Below, in pieces: positions 34,507 to 44,161 of a stretch of 64,000 bases of DNA. The notes beneath the pieces were generated by a model. That model was not told where the DNA came from and searched no databases. It saw only the letters and a list, made by a program, of their open reading frames with translations. Where the stretch lies: assembly GCF_002156385.1 (NCBI RefSeq), contig NZ_MVJM01000001.1, forward strand, positions 1,238,491-1,302,490. The letters run 5' to 3'. Source of the DNA: Halalkalibacter urbisdiaboli. GTDB lineage: Bacteria; Bacillota; Bacilli; Bacillales; Bacillaceae_D. Each line of letters begins with the position of its first letter. The first letter of the stretch is position 1. The position numbers and the translations under genes were made by a program.

Positions 34507-34668
34507 CTTTCTATGACCAGAGATTTCTTTTTTGTTTTGAAGCAATTCAGTTATGAGTTGCTCTAGCGACTCAATTTTAAGGTAGCATCTCCTTTTGTTT
34601 CCTTTGACATACCATGTAAGTTTTACTAAATGAACATAAGTATATTGCACAATGCAAATCAAAATTTA
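34489..34668 (-). pseudogene. C-terminal fragment, unknown protein
   Basis: About 58 codons without a start read LTWYVKGNKRRCYLKIESLE followed by a helical QLITELLQNKKEISGH and stop inside the terminator. The basic patch followed by an amphipathic helix is protein-like. I do not recognise the family. Confidence 0.4.
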
Positions 34669-34700
34669 GTGCAGCATCGTGGTAGTTGAATAACAATCAC

Positions 34701-35231
34701 TTATAAATTTATACTATTTCTTTTCCACTCTTCTTCTAAAATAGCGTAATAATACTCATCCCACCATTCATTTCCCTTAGGAATACATTTTTTAAAATAG
34801 CCTTCCCTTCTCATTCCACTCTTCTCCATAACTCGATATGATGGGATATTCTCTGGCTGACACGTTGCGATAATCCTATGTAACTTCATTTTTTCAAAAC
34901 CAAATTTTAAAATCGCTTGTGCTGCTTCAGAAGCATACCCTCTATTGTAATACTTTGGGTTAAACACCCACCCAATCTCATAAGTATGTTCACCAAAATA
35001 CTTATAAAAAACAATGTGTCCAATAACAATATTCTCATCTGTTAATACAACAGCAAATTTCTCAGCCGTATCACTAATGTTTTTATTTATGAACTCTTTT
35101 ACATCTTCTTCAGTAAAAACACCTTCTGGTATATATTTCATCACATTTACATCAGAAGTATATTCATAGACAGCTTGCCAATCCTTGAATTTAAATTTAC
35201 GTATCAATAACCTTTTTGTTTTTATGTGCAT
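34701..35231 (-). CDS. GNAT acetyltransferase, RimJ/RimL type
   Basis: The 176 residues follow the RimJ/RimL pattern: TKRLLIRKFKFKDWQAVYEY at the start, IGWVFNPKYYNRGYASEAAQ as the acetyl-CoA loop, and the conserved RIIATCQPENIPSYRVMEKS followed by G-M-R-R-E-G. Such enzymes acetylate protein N-termini or amine antibiotics. A single-gene unit with the array boundary at 35328 upstream. Confidence 0.85.
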   Translation of the reverse strand: MHIKTKRLLIRKFKFKDWQAVYEYTSDVNVMKYIPEGVFTEEDVKEFINKNISDTAEKFAVVLTDENIVIGHIVFYKYFGEHTYEIGWVFNPKYYNRGYASEAAQAILKFGFEKMKLHRIIATCQPENIPSYRVMEKSGMRREGYFKKCIPKGNEWWDEYYYAILEEEWKRNSINL

Positions 35232-35327
35232 TACATATCCCCCAATAAAAAGACTAATCCCATAATCCTTGTTTCGATATTAAGCAAAAATAACCTCTCA
35301 AAATTATATATTCCTTCTTCAATTAAA

Positions 35328-35392
35328 CTGCCTCGTTAACACAATAAACAATAGGAGCTGCCATCGACAACTCCTTGTTCAGCTATTGCTCC
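35328..35392. repeat. array boundary element (paired boxes)
   Basis: CTGCCTCGTTAACACAATAA, hairpin AGGAGCTGCC/CAACTCCT, and GCTCCCGTTAATTCAATAAG. The second box starts the duplicated cassette. Confidence 0.7.
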
Positions 35393-35705
35393 CGTTAATT
35401 CAATAAGGATTTTACCTGATTTTTATGATTTACTAAATCATTGCACCCTTTAGTAGTAACAAAATCATTTTAGGAAATACTTATTTCTCACTTTCTTTCT
35501 TCCACTTATAGGGTTTCTTTGACCAATTATAAAGTAGAAAGATCAAGAACATTATAAAAGATACTCCTATATTATCAATCCACTGAACCTCATTTTTAGC
35601 TGTTACCTGCCAAATAACTGATACTACAAAAAATATTAACGGAAATCTAATGCTTTCCTTAAACAAATTGTAGCCACCTTTCATTCTGCTTCTTGCGTTA
35701 ATCTG
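35391..35705. repeat. duplicated cassette unit, copy 2 (other copy 5169-5482)
   Basis: Near-identical to the unit at 5169-5482 from box to box; beyond the outer boxes the flanks are unrelated. No group II intron is present at this copy. Confidence 0.85.
35481..35666 (-). CDS. small two-span membrane protein (duplicated cassette)
   Basis: Same start choice (TTG behind AAAGGTGG) and same product as the gene at 5257-5442 except Phe for Ser in the second hydrophobic segment. The surrounding non-coding part of the unit is as well conserved as the gene, so the duplication is recent or maintained by recombination. Confidence 0.6.
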   Translation of the reverse strand: MFKESIRFPLIFFVVSVIWQVTAKNEVQWIDNIGVSFIMFLIFLLYNWSKKPYKWKKESEK

Positions 35706-36559
35706 CTCCGTTACTTTAAGTACACTGTTTCACAAACTTATATAAAGTTTAACATAAATATCCAGTTGGAGACTTATCAGTAATTCAAAAATCCTTAACA
35801 CTTATAAAAAAGAACACCTTTACTTGATAGGTATAAATTCTTTTCATATAGACTAAAGACGTTTCTTGTTGTACCGTATTTAGTCTACTACGTAATAACA
35901 GAGTTAATCTGGCCCGTTTGGCAGAAGACTGTTCTTATTGAAAACAATAACTTTTTTAACATTTCTTTCACCAAACTATGGTTTTACATCTTTTATCACC
36001 AGAAGAATTGCAGTGGTAAACAGTCTGTCATTCTTCGGGATACTTTTTGTCATTTTGTGGTAAATGCTATGTTAGAGGTGGTACATTTCAATGGCACAAA
36101 CAAAAAAAGAACTCCAGAGAAATATCAGAAACCCTTGGAGAGATATTTGAGATAGATAAATGACGGAAATTCTTTTTGCCGATACGTGAATGATTAACTA
36201 TGGATTCTTATTAAGTTAACCAGAATTAGAGAAAGAGAACCGCGTAGAGTTTTATCAAAGATATTTACAACAATAAGCGTTCTTAAAAACAAAACTGCCA
36301 AGATAAAAAAATAACCGAACTTCTCTCAAAAATTTAAAGAGAAGTTCGGCTTTTATTAATGTTTCAACATCAATAATTAAAATTATCACTCTAAATCCAC
36401 GTACAAATATCCAATTAATTTAATATTATGGATAAATTTTAAAAGTTTAAAAATCATTCTATTTATTATTTTACAGTTTCCGTCTATCAAATTACATTCA
36501 ATTTCTTAATAAAAAAGGAACCACGTAGATTGTACTTATGTCTTCGTGGTCCACTTTTT
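35685..36559. other. gene-poor stretch with repeat and remnants
   Basis: Contains the long repeat (35703-35880), a box-like GGCCCGTTTGGCAG near 35911, and plus-strand debris: MAQTKKELQ from 36091, and codons PELEKENRVEFYQRYLQQ ending at 36278. Terminators lie at 36313-36356 and about 36516-36560. No complete gene is seen. Confidence 0.5.
36313..36356. terminator. rho-independent terminator
   Basis: CCGAACTTCTCT and AGAGAAGTTCGG pair perfectly over 12 bases; CTTTTATT follows on the plus strand. Confidence 0.7.
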
Positions 36560-36828
36560 TTACAGGTTACTTGCCATAATGGATTGTATATCATTTGATA
36601 CTTCTTGTTTTGGCGGTATTTCACTTTCAAATTTCACTTTAACCCACCAATGGGGTGTTGATTTTTCATTAATATAAGAAACTCGAACATTCGGATTTGC
36701 TCCATTTACGATTAATGCTGAAATTCCCCTTGCACAAAAACCGGGTACATACCCTAATAACTTACCTTCATTAGTATAAATTAAAACAGCATTAGGATCA
36801 TAATTATTTTCAGTTTCAACTGTACAGT
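36560..36828 (-). pseudogene. HIRAN-domain gene fragment
   Basis: The frame reads ENNYDPNAVLIYTNEGKLLG and YVPGFCARGISALI, the core of the HIRAN domain, then VRVSYINEKSTPHWWVKVKF to the stop. The front is missing and a TAG precedes it. The Tn3-family transposon sits 8 bases upstream, but the matching target duplication shows that the gene had already been cut next to deoB before insertion. HIRAN domains bind DNA ends; this fragment is unlikely to work alone. Confidence 0.6.
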
Positions 36829-36835
36829 ACTATTT

Positions 36836-36873
36836 GGGGTAGCGTCAGGAAAATGCGGATTCCAAATTAAAAA
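36836..36873 (+). repeat. left terminal inverted repeat of the transposon
   Basis: Starts GGGGTAGCGTCAGGAAAATG and stays similar to the right end for about 28 bases before diverging. Confidence 0.8.
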
Positions 36874-36923
36874 GCCCAACTTCTCTACAAATCAAAATAG
36901 AGAAATTGAGCTTTTCAGTTACT

Positions 36924-37556
36924 TCATTTATTTATTGAATTCATTAACTGGAAGAAGTATTCAGGTTTATGAGTCTTATTTAGGTTATACCATGAATGTA
37001 ATGCATCTGGTGTAAATACATCTATTTTTTTCAGTACCTCCATTGCAAATTCCAGAGGAGCTATTCCTGATGCAGTAACTAAATTCGCATCAGATACCGC
37101 AGATCCCAACTCATAGAACTTTTCTCCTTTATAGTTAGGACATACCATTTTAGTATATTCTAAGTTATTACTTGTATGCTTTCTAGTATCTAAGTATCCC
37201 ATATTCGCGAGGCCCTCAGTTGCACCACAAATTGCAGCAACAATAGTGCCAAGCTTTAAAGCTTGGCCAATTCTTTCCAAGATAGGTTGATGAATTTCTT
37301 CACTCCAAGTAGTCCCTCCTGGTAAAATTAAAAGATCTTTACTCTCAAGAGTACATTCATCAAGGGAAATATCTGGTTTTATGCTCAGTCCTCCCATAGT
37401 AGTAATCATTTCTTTATTAGCTCCTACTGTAATTACTTTTAAAGGTGCTAAATCTTTTTTGAAATATCTTCCTGAGTTTAGTTCAGCAATTAAATATCCA
37501 TATTCCCAGTCCGACATTGTATTAAATACATATAGAAAAACTTTTTTTGTTTGCAT
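36924..37556 (-). CDS. DJ-1/PfpI family protein (transposon passenger)
   Basis: The class I glutamine-amidotransferase-like fold has the elbow cysteine in VAAICGATEGLANMG (about residues 104-118), preceded by LLILPGGTTWSEE. The start is placed at ATG 37556 with GGAG nine bases before. The YoaZ-like subgroup includes deglycase or protease-like enzymes; the activity here is unknown. It lies downstream of a WYL regulator and a palindrome, so regulated expression is likely. Confidence 0.8.
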   Translation of the reverse strand: MQTKKVFLYVFNTMSDWEYGYLIAELNSGRYFKKDLAPLKVITVGANKEMITTMGGLSIKPDISLDECTLESKDLLILPGGTTWSEEIHQPILERIGQALKLGTIVAAICGATEGLANMGYLDTRKHTSNNLEYTKMVCPNYKGEKFYELGSAVSDANLVTASGIAPLEFAMEVLKKIDVFTPDALHSWYNLNKTHKPEYFFQLMNSINK

Positions 37557-37597
37557 CCAATAACACTCCAATCACAATTGATATAGCTATTATAATA

Positions 37598-37630
37598 TAA
37601 CTTCCCTGACAGTTAACGTCAGGGAAGTTA
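37598..37630. promoter_or_regulatory. perfect palindrome between WYL and DJ-1 genes
   Basis: TAACTTCCCTGAC and GTCAGGGAAGTTA (13-base arms, seven-base centre) lie directly behind the WYL stop codon and before a TATAAT-like box of the DJ-1 gene. It may be an operator or a terminator; no strong T-run follows. Confidence 0.5.
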
Positions 37631-38593
37631 TCATACTTGATGAAATTTTATTAATTCCGACAGAACTTCAATAAGTCTCTTCTTAAGACTTATTGGCTCA
37701 ATAACTTTAATAGATTTATTGTACGGTAAAAGTAAATAAGGTACATATGTATGTATCATATCTTTTTCAAGAAGAAAAACTGCTTGATTTGAAGTCCGTT
37801 CTTGTAAATAATGTCCTAAAAACCAATGTTGGCAAATATCAGCCAATACACTTTTATCCCCATTAATAACCAAAGAAATAATCCCTTCCTTATCTTCTAT
37901 AGTTGGAAGAAGACTTTTTATAAAAAAGTCACGTGCTGAAAAATTTTCTGGCCGGTTAAACTTATTTTCGGTTAGCATTAGACTTTCAATTCGATCTACT
38001 CTAAAACTACGGATATCATTCCTAAGATGACAAAATCCAATCACATACCACTTATTATTCCAATAGATAATTCTGTACGGATCGACCAATCTATAATTTA
38101 ATTGCTTTTCGCCACTTTTATGGTAAAGAATTTTTACTGAGTACCCGTCAGCTACGGCCTGCTCCAACTCCTTCAAAAAAGGTTCCATAGAGAGTGAACT
38201 TAATCGACTTATTACTTCAAGACTAGTTAAATGTTGGTTTATCTTTGTTTCCTGCTCTTGATTTGAGTATTTACTTAGTTTTGAAATGGCCCTATTTAGT
38301 GCTTCACCTCCATAATATCCGGCTTCTTCTGCAAAAACAGCAGCGTGAAATAGTGAAGTTTGCTCCTCAAAATCAAAAAAAAGAGGAGCCTCAATAAAAT
38401 TGTTCAATAAAGTGTATCCACCGTTATGTCCTGGTTCTGAAATTATAGGTACGCCACTTGTTGAAATTGTATCAATATAACGATACACAGTCCTTATATT
38501 CATCTCTAACTTTTCTGAAATTTGTTTTGCAGTAATTTTTTCACCTGAACGAAGCATCCATAGAATTGCTAACATATTGTCAATTTTAGGCAT
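37631..38593 (-). CDS. WYL-domain transcriptional regulator (YafY type)
   Basis: An N-terminal winged helix (ITAKQISEKLEMNIRTVYRY, about 20-39) is followed by the WYL domain (about 140-215) with VDPYRIIYWNNKWYVIGFCH and IRSFRVDRI, and a C-terminal extension, total 320 residues. Such regulators respond to small ligands or nucleic acid. As a passenger of the transposon it probably controls the DJ-1 gene next to it. Confidence 0.85.
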   Translation of the reverse strand: MPKIDNMLAILWMLRSGEKITAKQISEKLEMNIRTVYRYIDTISTSGVPIISEPGHNGGYTLLNNFIEAPLFFDFEEQTSLFHAAVFAEEAGYYGGEALNRAISKLSKYSNQEQETKINQHLTSLEVISRLSSLSMEPFLKELEQAVADGYSVKILYHKSGEKQLNYRLVDPYRIIYWNNKWYVIGFCHLRNDIRSFRVDRIESLMLTENKFNRPENFSARDFFIKSLLPTIEDKEGIISLVINGDKSVLADICQHWFLGHYLQERTSNQAVFLLEKDMIHTYVPYLLLPYNKSIKVIEPISLKKRLIEVLSELIKFHQV

Positions 38594-38656
38594 ATAATTC
38601 CACCTCTATATGAAATTTATTTTCTATTATATATTTCCGATTTTTGGTATAACTCA

Positions 38657-39232
38657 TCAACTGTTCCTTTCCGATAGCTTTCTATATAATGAGGCCCTAG
38701 ACACATTTGTAATTTCACAAATTTGATTTACAGTCATATCTCCCTCTTTATAAAGCTTTACTGCATAATTCATTCCTGCATGATTTTTATGGTACTTCTT
38801 TAACCGACCTTTAAACTTTCCTTCTTTCTTAGCCAGTTCAATTCCTTCACGCTGCCGCATACGGATAAGATCACGTTCTAATTGGTTTACACCCGCCATA
38901 ACCGTAATTAAGAATTGGCTGTAGGGATTATCTTCTGATAAATCTAGCCATGTATCTTTTAAGGATTTTAAATTTGCCTTTTTACTCCGTATGTTATCGA
39001 TTAATTCAAATAAATCTTGTGTACTACGAGTAATCCGAGTTAAGTCCGTAACATAAATGATGTCACCTTCTTGTATATCCTCTAACATTTTTTGAAGTTG
39101 CTCACGATCTTTTGTTGCTCCGGAAACTTTTTCTTCAAAAATAATATCCATTCCGATTTCGTTCAGTTGCTGAAATTGCCTTGAAGGATTCTGGCTAGTT
39201 GAACTGACACGTATATAACCGATTTTTCGCAA
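38657..39232 (-). CDS. tnpR: serine recombinase, Tn3-type resolvase
   Basis: The catalytic domain has Ser10 in IGYIRVSSTSQN, the RITRSTQDL arginine motif and QLERDLIRMRQREGI, followed by a C-terminal helix-turn-helix (MTVNQICEITNVSRASLYRK). At 191 residues it has normal length for resolvases. It is transcribed away from tnpA, with the putative res site between them. It would resolve cointegrates of the transposon. Confidence 0.9.
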   Translation of the reverse strand: MRKIGYIRVSSTSQNPSRQFQQLNEIGMDIIFEEKVSGATKDREQLQKMLEDIQEGDIIYVTDLTRITRSTQDLFELIDNIRSKKANLKSLKDTWLDLSEDNPYSQFLITVMAGVNQLERDLIRMRQREGIELAKKEGKFKGRLKKYHKNHAGMNYAVKLYKEGDMTVNQICEITNVSRASLYRKLSERNS

Positions 39233-39379
39233 AATATCACCTCATTTTTGAGACAAGTCTTATGAGACGCTCTTAACTATGATTTTATCAGTCTCCCACA
39301 CTTGTATCAATAGAGTACACTCTATTGATATATAATTGAACTAATTAACTGAATAATTACAGAAATGAGATGATACTGT
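39233..39379. promoter_or_regulatory. putative res site of the transposon
   Basis: The gap between resolvase and tnpA contains TATCAATAGAGT, a two-base centre AC, and ACTCTATTGATA (39305-39330), a 12-base-arm palindrome as expected for resolvase subsite I. Another GAGAC/GTCTC pair lies near 39249-39290 and may belong to subsites II/III. Confidence 0.6.
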
Positions 39380-40981
39380 ATGAAAATTGCGAGAGGTAGA
39401 GAATTGCTTACACCAGAACAGCGGCAGGCCCTTATGCAAATTCCTGAAGATGAGTGGGTGCTAGGAACCTACTACACTTTTTCCAAACGAGATTTAGAAA
39501 TTATAAATAAACGAAGGAGAGAAGAAAACCGTTTAGGGTTCGCCGTTCAATTAGCCGTTCTTCGGTATCCCGGTTGACCATACACTCATATCAAAAGCAT
39601 CCCGGATTCATTCATACATTATATATCGAAACAAATCGGTTCCAGTCCATCTTCGCTTAGTCTTTATCCTCAAAGAGAAAATACACTTTGGGATCATTTG
39701 AAAGAAATTCGAAGTGAATACGACTTTGTAACTTTTACTCTAAAAGAATATCGAATGATATTTAAGCATCTTCATCAATTAGCTTTGGAAAATGGTGATG
39801 CCATTCAGCTACTACATGAATGCATTAATTTTCTAAGAATAAACAAAATCATACTGCCTGCTATCACTACACTTGAGAGAATTGTGTGGGAGGCAAGGGC
39901 AAGGGCAATGGCTGAAAAGAAGCTATTTAATACGGTTAGTCAATCTCTGACAAATGAGCAAAAAGAAAAGCTTGAAGAAATCATTACTTCGCAGCATCCA
40001 TCCGAATCTAATAAAACGATATTAGGTTGGTTAAAAGAACCACCGGGTCATCCTTCACCCGAAACATTTCTAAAAGTAATAGAACGACTCGAATACATAC
40101 GAGATATGGAATTAGAAACAGTACAAATTAGTCATTTGCATCGCAATCGTCTGTTACAGCTATCTCGCTTAGGTTCAAGATATGAGCCTTATGCATTTCG
40201 TGACTTTCAAGAAAATAAACGATATTCGATATTAACCGTCTATTTATTACATCTTACTCAGGAGTTAACGGATAAAGCTTTTGAAATTCATGACAGACAA
40301 ATACTCAGTCTGTTATCAAAAGGCCGTAAGGCTCAAGAAGAAATTCAGAAACAAAACGGTAAAAAGCTGAATGAAAAGGTTATACACTTTACGAACATCG
40401 GACAAGCTTTAATCAAAGCAAAAGAGGGAAAATTAGACATATTTGAGGTTTTAGAATCCGTTATTGAATGGAATTCTTTTGTCTCTTCGGTGGAAGAAGC
40501 TCAGGAGCTTGCACGTCCTGCCGACTATGATTATTTAGACTTACTGCAAAAACGATTTTATTCACTTAGAAAATATACGCCAACGCTATTAAGGGTATTG
40601 GACTTTCATTCTACAAAGGCAAATGAATCACTTATACAAGCTGTAGAGATTATCCGAGGAATGAACGAATCTGGAAAGCGAAAAGTACCTGACGACTCAC
40701 CTGTGGACTTTATCTCAAAGCGTTGGAAAAAACACTTATATGAGGATGACGGTACAATCAATCGTCATTATTATGAAATGGCCATCTTAACAGAACTAAG
40801 GGAACATGTTCGGGCTGGTGATGTATCCATTGTGGGCAGTAGACAATATAGAGATTTTGAGGAATATTTGTTTTCAGAGGATACATGGAATCAAACGAAG
40901 GGAAATACGAGGTTATCAGTTAGTTTATCATTCGAAGAATATAACGGGAGAATCGTCAGGAAAATAGGCTTAGCGTTGTAA
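39380..40981 (+). pseudogene. tnpA: Tn3-family transposase tnpA, truncated and interrupted
   Basis: The N-terminal TnpA domain begins KIARGRELLTPEQRQALMQI and reaches RYPG, where a TGA (39575-39577) interrupts. The same frame continues and runs from 39578 through HLHQLALENGDAIQLLHECI and the conserved VSIVGSRQYRDFEEYLF. After that it stops at 40981, so about 450 residues with the DDE catalytic core are missing. The element cannot move by itself; it could still be mobilised by a related transposase. Confidence 0.85.
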
Positions 40982-41006
40982 ATCCGCGTTTTCCTGACGG
41001 TACCCC
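40969..41006 (-). repeat. right terminal inverted repeat of the transposon
   Basis: Minus-strand GGGGTACCGTCAGGAAAACG then CGGATTTACAACGCTAAG, the classic 38-base Tn3-type end; it overlaps the end of the tnpA remnant. Confidence 0.82.
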
Positions 41007-41009
41007 TAT

Positions 41010-42188
41010 TTAGTTGAGTTTTTCCATAAAACTAATACCATGTGATGGAAGTTCCACATTGAAGTTTTCAGCAATCGTTGCCCCTATATCAGCAAATGTT
41101 TTTCGAATCCCTAAATTATTTGATATCGATTGACGTTTATTGTAAACAAGTAATGGTACGTACTCACGTGTATGATCTGTCCCATAATGTACAGGGTCAT
41201 TACCATGATCAGCAGTAATAATTAATAGGTCGTCTGCTCTAAGATTCTTAAGAATATCTGGCAAACGAGCATCAAACTCTTCTAATGCTTTTCCGTAGCC
41301 AATTGGATCTCGACGATGTCCAAAAAGCGCATCAAAATCAACAAGATTTAGAAAACATAATCCCATAAATTCCTGTTCCATGACCTTTAATAACTTATCT
41401 ATCCCATCCATATTTGAATTCGTTCGAATAGTTTCTGTTACTCCTTCTCCATCATAAATATCAGATATTTTACCAATAGCAATAGAACTGAAGCCTCTAT
41501 CCTTTAACTCATTCATTACTGTTCTACCAAAAGGCTTAAGTGCATAGTCATGACGGTTTACTGTTCGTTTCCAATTACCAGGTTGACCGCTAAACGGCCG
41601 AGCAATTACACGACCAACCATATATTCTTCATCCAATGTTAACTCTCTTGCAATTTCACTAATTTGATATAGTTCGTCAAGTGGAACAACATCTTCATGA
41701 GCAGCAATCTGTAAAACCGAATCTGCCGATGTATAGACAATTAAGTCCCCTGTTTCATAATGAAGTTTTCCTAACTCTTCTAAAATATCAGTTCCAGATG
41801 CAGCCTTATTACCTATTACTTTTCTTCCTGTTCTGTTCACTAACTCTTCTATTAATTTTATTGGAAAGCCATCAGGAAATGTTTTAAATGGCTGCTCGAT
41901 ATTCAGGCCCATAATTTCCCAATGTCCTGTCATCGTATCCTTTCCATTAGAAGCTTCTTGCATTTTTCCATAGTGACCGTTTGGTTGTTCTACCTTTTCT
42001 ATACCCTTGATTTCATGGATATGACCTAAACCAAGGCTCGCAAGATTCGGCAAATGTAATCCTCCCATCCTCTCAGCAATATGTCCTAATGTATCAGCTC
42101 CACTATCATTAAATTTATCGGCATCAGGGGCTTCTCCAACCCCGACAGAATCCATTACAATCAAAAACACACGTTGAAACTGTTTCAT
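41010..42188 (-). CDS. deoB: phosphopentomutase
   Basis: The alkaline-phosphatase-like metalloenzyme is recognised from [31 protein letters not shown], the metal ligands in [13 protein letters not shown] and ITADHGNDP, and the C-terminal H-T-R-E-Y-V-P. At 392 residues it has full length. It interconverts (deoxy)ribose 1- and 5-phosphates after nucleoside phosphorolysis. It shares the block with a phosphorylase and a nucleoside transporter. The stop codon overlaps the transposon target duplication but is unchanged. Confidence 0.95.
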   Translation of the reverse strand: MKQFQRVFLIVMDSVGVGEAPDADKFNDSGADTLGHIAERMGGLHLPNLASLGLGHIHEIKGIEKVEQPNGHYGKMQEASNGKDTMTGHWEIMGLNIEQPFKTFPDGFPIKLIEELVNRTGRKVIGNKAASGTDILEELGKLHYETGDLIVYTSADSVLQIAAHEDVVPLDELYQISEIARELTLDEEYMVGRVIARPFSGQPGNWKRTVNRHDYALKPFGRTVMNELKDRGFSSIAIGKISDIYDGEGVTETIRTNSNMDGIDKLLKVMEQEFMGLCFLNLVDFDALFGHRRDPIGYGKALEEFDARLPDILKNLRADDLLIITADHGNDPVHYGTDHTREYVPLLVYNKRQSISNNLGIRKTFADIGATIAENFNVELPSHGISFMEKLN

Positions 42189-42366
42189 TTAGTGTTACTA
42201 CCTACCTTTCGTCAACTCTATTGATTTTAATATTAGCCATCTATGTCAGATACCCCATTTAGTCATCTACTTATACCCTATTAATTGTTAGACGTTGGAT
42301 AAGCTATAACTATAATTATCTTCTTTATTAAAAAGAATTCTTCTCTATTAACAATTGCACATAGTT

Positions 42367-43950
42367 CTATTGATCGACTTTAACAATGCGACCTTCGATT
42401 TCAGTAGAAACAACCCCAACTTCTTCTATAGCTTTTATGATCAGATTAGATAAAAGCGGTCCGGCTTCTTCTACTATGATTGGTTTTGATTTTAACAACA
42501 TACTATAACCGTCTCCTCCAGTATGAAGGAAGTTATTTGTTGCTAATGTATAAGTTTTATTAACATCTAAAGGTTCCCCATTAATTTTAATCTCTACAAT
42601 TCGCTCACCTGCATCTTTAGAAGGATCGTATTTCATTTCAATTCCGCTAACCTGTAGAAAGGCCCCTTCACCTTCGTTAGATACACTATAATCAAGAACT
42701 TCTAGCAATAGTTCCCCAGTCACTTCTAGTTTCGATGCAAAGGAGCGGAACGGCAAAATTTCTTGGATTTCCTTACGTGTAATAGACTCATTCGCCCCCC
42801 ATACTTGATTCCCACGAAGACCACCACCGTTTTGAATAGCAACATCCGCATTTGCCCAATCTCGTATAGTATCAGCGATAAAATTTCCTACAGCTGTTTC
42901 TTTATACCTTATTGACTCAAGACGTGTATCAAATTCAACTGTACGTTTTCCTATTTCAACCTCCAATTGCTCCTCCAACTCTTTGTTATATCGATCGATG
43001 ATCGTCTGTACATTTTGATTATAGCCAACATGTTCCTCAACAGTGTGTAATGTATAGGACCAATCTGCTATCTTTCCACCTGTTACTTGTATATTGATTT
43101 CACCTAAATAATCATACTCATCTCCAGCAAACGATACGATCGTATCATTTATATACTTTGGCTCGTCATTAACTTTAGAATTATGGTCTCCTACTATGAT
43201 ATCAATACCATTAACTTCATCTGCTAATTCTTCTGCATCATAATTAGCCAAGTGTGATAATACTAGGATAATATCAGCACCTGCATCTTTCATTTCTGGA
43301 ACAACAGCTTTCATAGCTTCAATAAAATCTATCTCTTCTACCGTCTCCCCTAACGAAGTGAAATCTCCCATATCCTTTGGGGCTAAGCCTGTAATACCAA
43401 GATTGACACCATCAATGTCTTTAATAATATAACGCCTTGCCCCCTGGTCTTTAGCAAACACATCTCCTGTTTGTTTATCGATTATATTGGCACTGACCCA
43501 TTGAAATTCACTTTTTGACACCAGCGCTTCCAAGTTTTCAGGCCCGTAATCAAATTCATGGTTCCCAAATGTTGTTACATCCAATCCAGAGGCATTCAAG
43601 GCTTCTATCATATGCTCACCATTCCATAACCCAGCCATAAGAGATGGTGATATTTCGTCTCCTGCACCCACAAAAAGAACGTTTTCTTTTTCATAACGAA
43701 TTGAATTGATAAAATCTACATATTTAGCTAAATTTACTTCATCATCACCAAACGAACCGTGAAAATGCGTATCATGTAAAATTGTAATAGTTGTTTCCTC
43801 TTCTACATGTTTCTTTTCTTCTTTTTCTTGTTCTTCCCCATTTGAAAGAGCGTTATCTATGCTTTCATTGGAGCATCCTATAACCATTGAAGTTGTTAAG
43901 ATTAACAATAAAAAAAACTGAAATTTACAACCATTTATACATTTCAACAT
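42367..43950 (-). CDS. lipoprotein 5'-nucleotidase / UDP-sugar hydrolase
   Basis: Start at the ATG at 43950 behind GGAAGG. The signal peptide ends with lipobox VIGC, so the enzyme is anchored outside. The calcineurin-like domain has DTHFHGSFG, GAGDEISPSL and GNHEFDYG for the two metals, and the C-terminal 5'-nucleotidase domain has QNGGGLRGN and the substrate-stacking region LHTGGDGYSM. It would release nucleosides from external nucleotides for uptake by the transporter downstream. Confidence 0.9.
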   Translation of the reverse strand: MLKCINGCKFQFFLLLILTTSMVIGCSNESIDNALSNGEEQEKEEKKHVEEETTITILHDTHFHGSFGDDEVNLAKYVDFINSIRYEKENVLFVGAGDEISPSLMAGLWNGEHMIEALNASGLDVTTFGNHEFDYGPENLEALVSKSEFQWVSANIIDKQTGDVFAKDQGARRYIIKDIDGVNLGITGLAPKDMGDFTSLGETVEEIDFIEAMKAVVPEMKDAGADIILVLSHLANYDAEELADEVNGIDIIVGDHNSKVNDEPKYINDTIVSFAGDEYDYLGEINIQVTGGKIADWSYTLHTVEEHVGYNQNVQTIIDRYNKELEEQLEVEIGKRTVEFDTRLESIRYKETAVGNFIADTIRDWANADVAIQNGGGLRGNQVWGANESITRKEIQEILPFRSFASKLEVTGELLLEVLDYSVSNEGEGAFLQVSGIEMKYDPSKDAGERIVEIKINGEPLDVNKTYTLATNNFLHTGGDGYSMLLKSKPIIVEEAGPLLSNLIIKAIEEVGVVSTEIEGRIVKVDQ

Positions 43951-44161
43951 AAAGTTCACCTTCCACTTATAATTTTCAAGTAAGAAAAACTATCAATCTT
44001 CCACATAAAAAACTATTCGTAGGACACCAAACCTCTATCTAGGAATTTCTATTTGGACTAAGAAAATATTTATATTTTGTGTTATCTATTAAAATCGCTA
44101 TATCACCATTTTTGAAATCGCTTTCATTATCGTTTCTCATCATATACATGAAAGACAGACA

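Larger units (their letters stand above)
36836..41006. mobile_element. Tn3-family transposon with DJ-1 and WYL passengers
   Basis: Terminal inverted repeats GGGGTAGCGTCAGGAAAATG (left) and GGGGTACCGTCAGGAAAACG (right, minus strand) match at 18 of the first 20 positions and on. Both ends are flanked by TATTT (36831-36835 and 41007-41011), the 5-bp duplication made by Tn3-type transposases. Inside are resolvase, a res palindrome, tnpA with a stop and no catalytic domain, and two passenger genes. The right duplication overlaps the deoB stop codon. Confidence 0.88.

Noticed and set aside
1..36000. Classical integron with attC sites
   Set aside because: Paired boxes are direct, not inverted RYYYAAC/GTTRRRY pairs, and no tyrosine integron integrase or attI is visible; only an integron-like layout is claimed.
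36560..36828. HIRAN gene broken by the Tn3-family transposon
   Set aside because: With the 5-bp duplication removed, the other flank is the deoB end, so the gene had been truncated before the transposon arrived.
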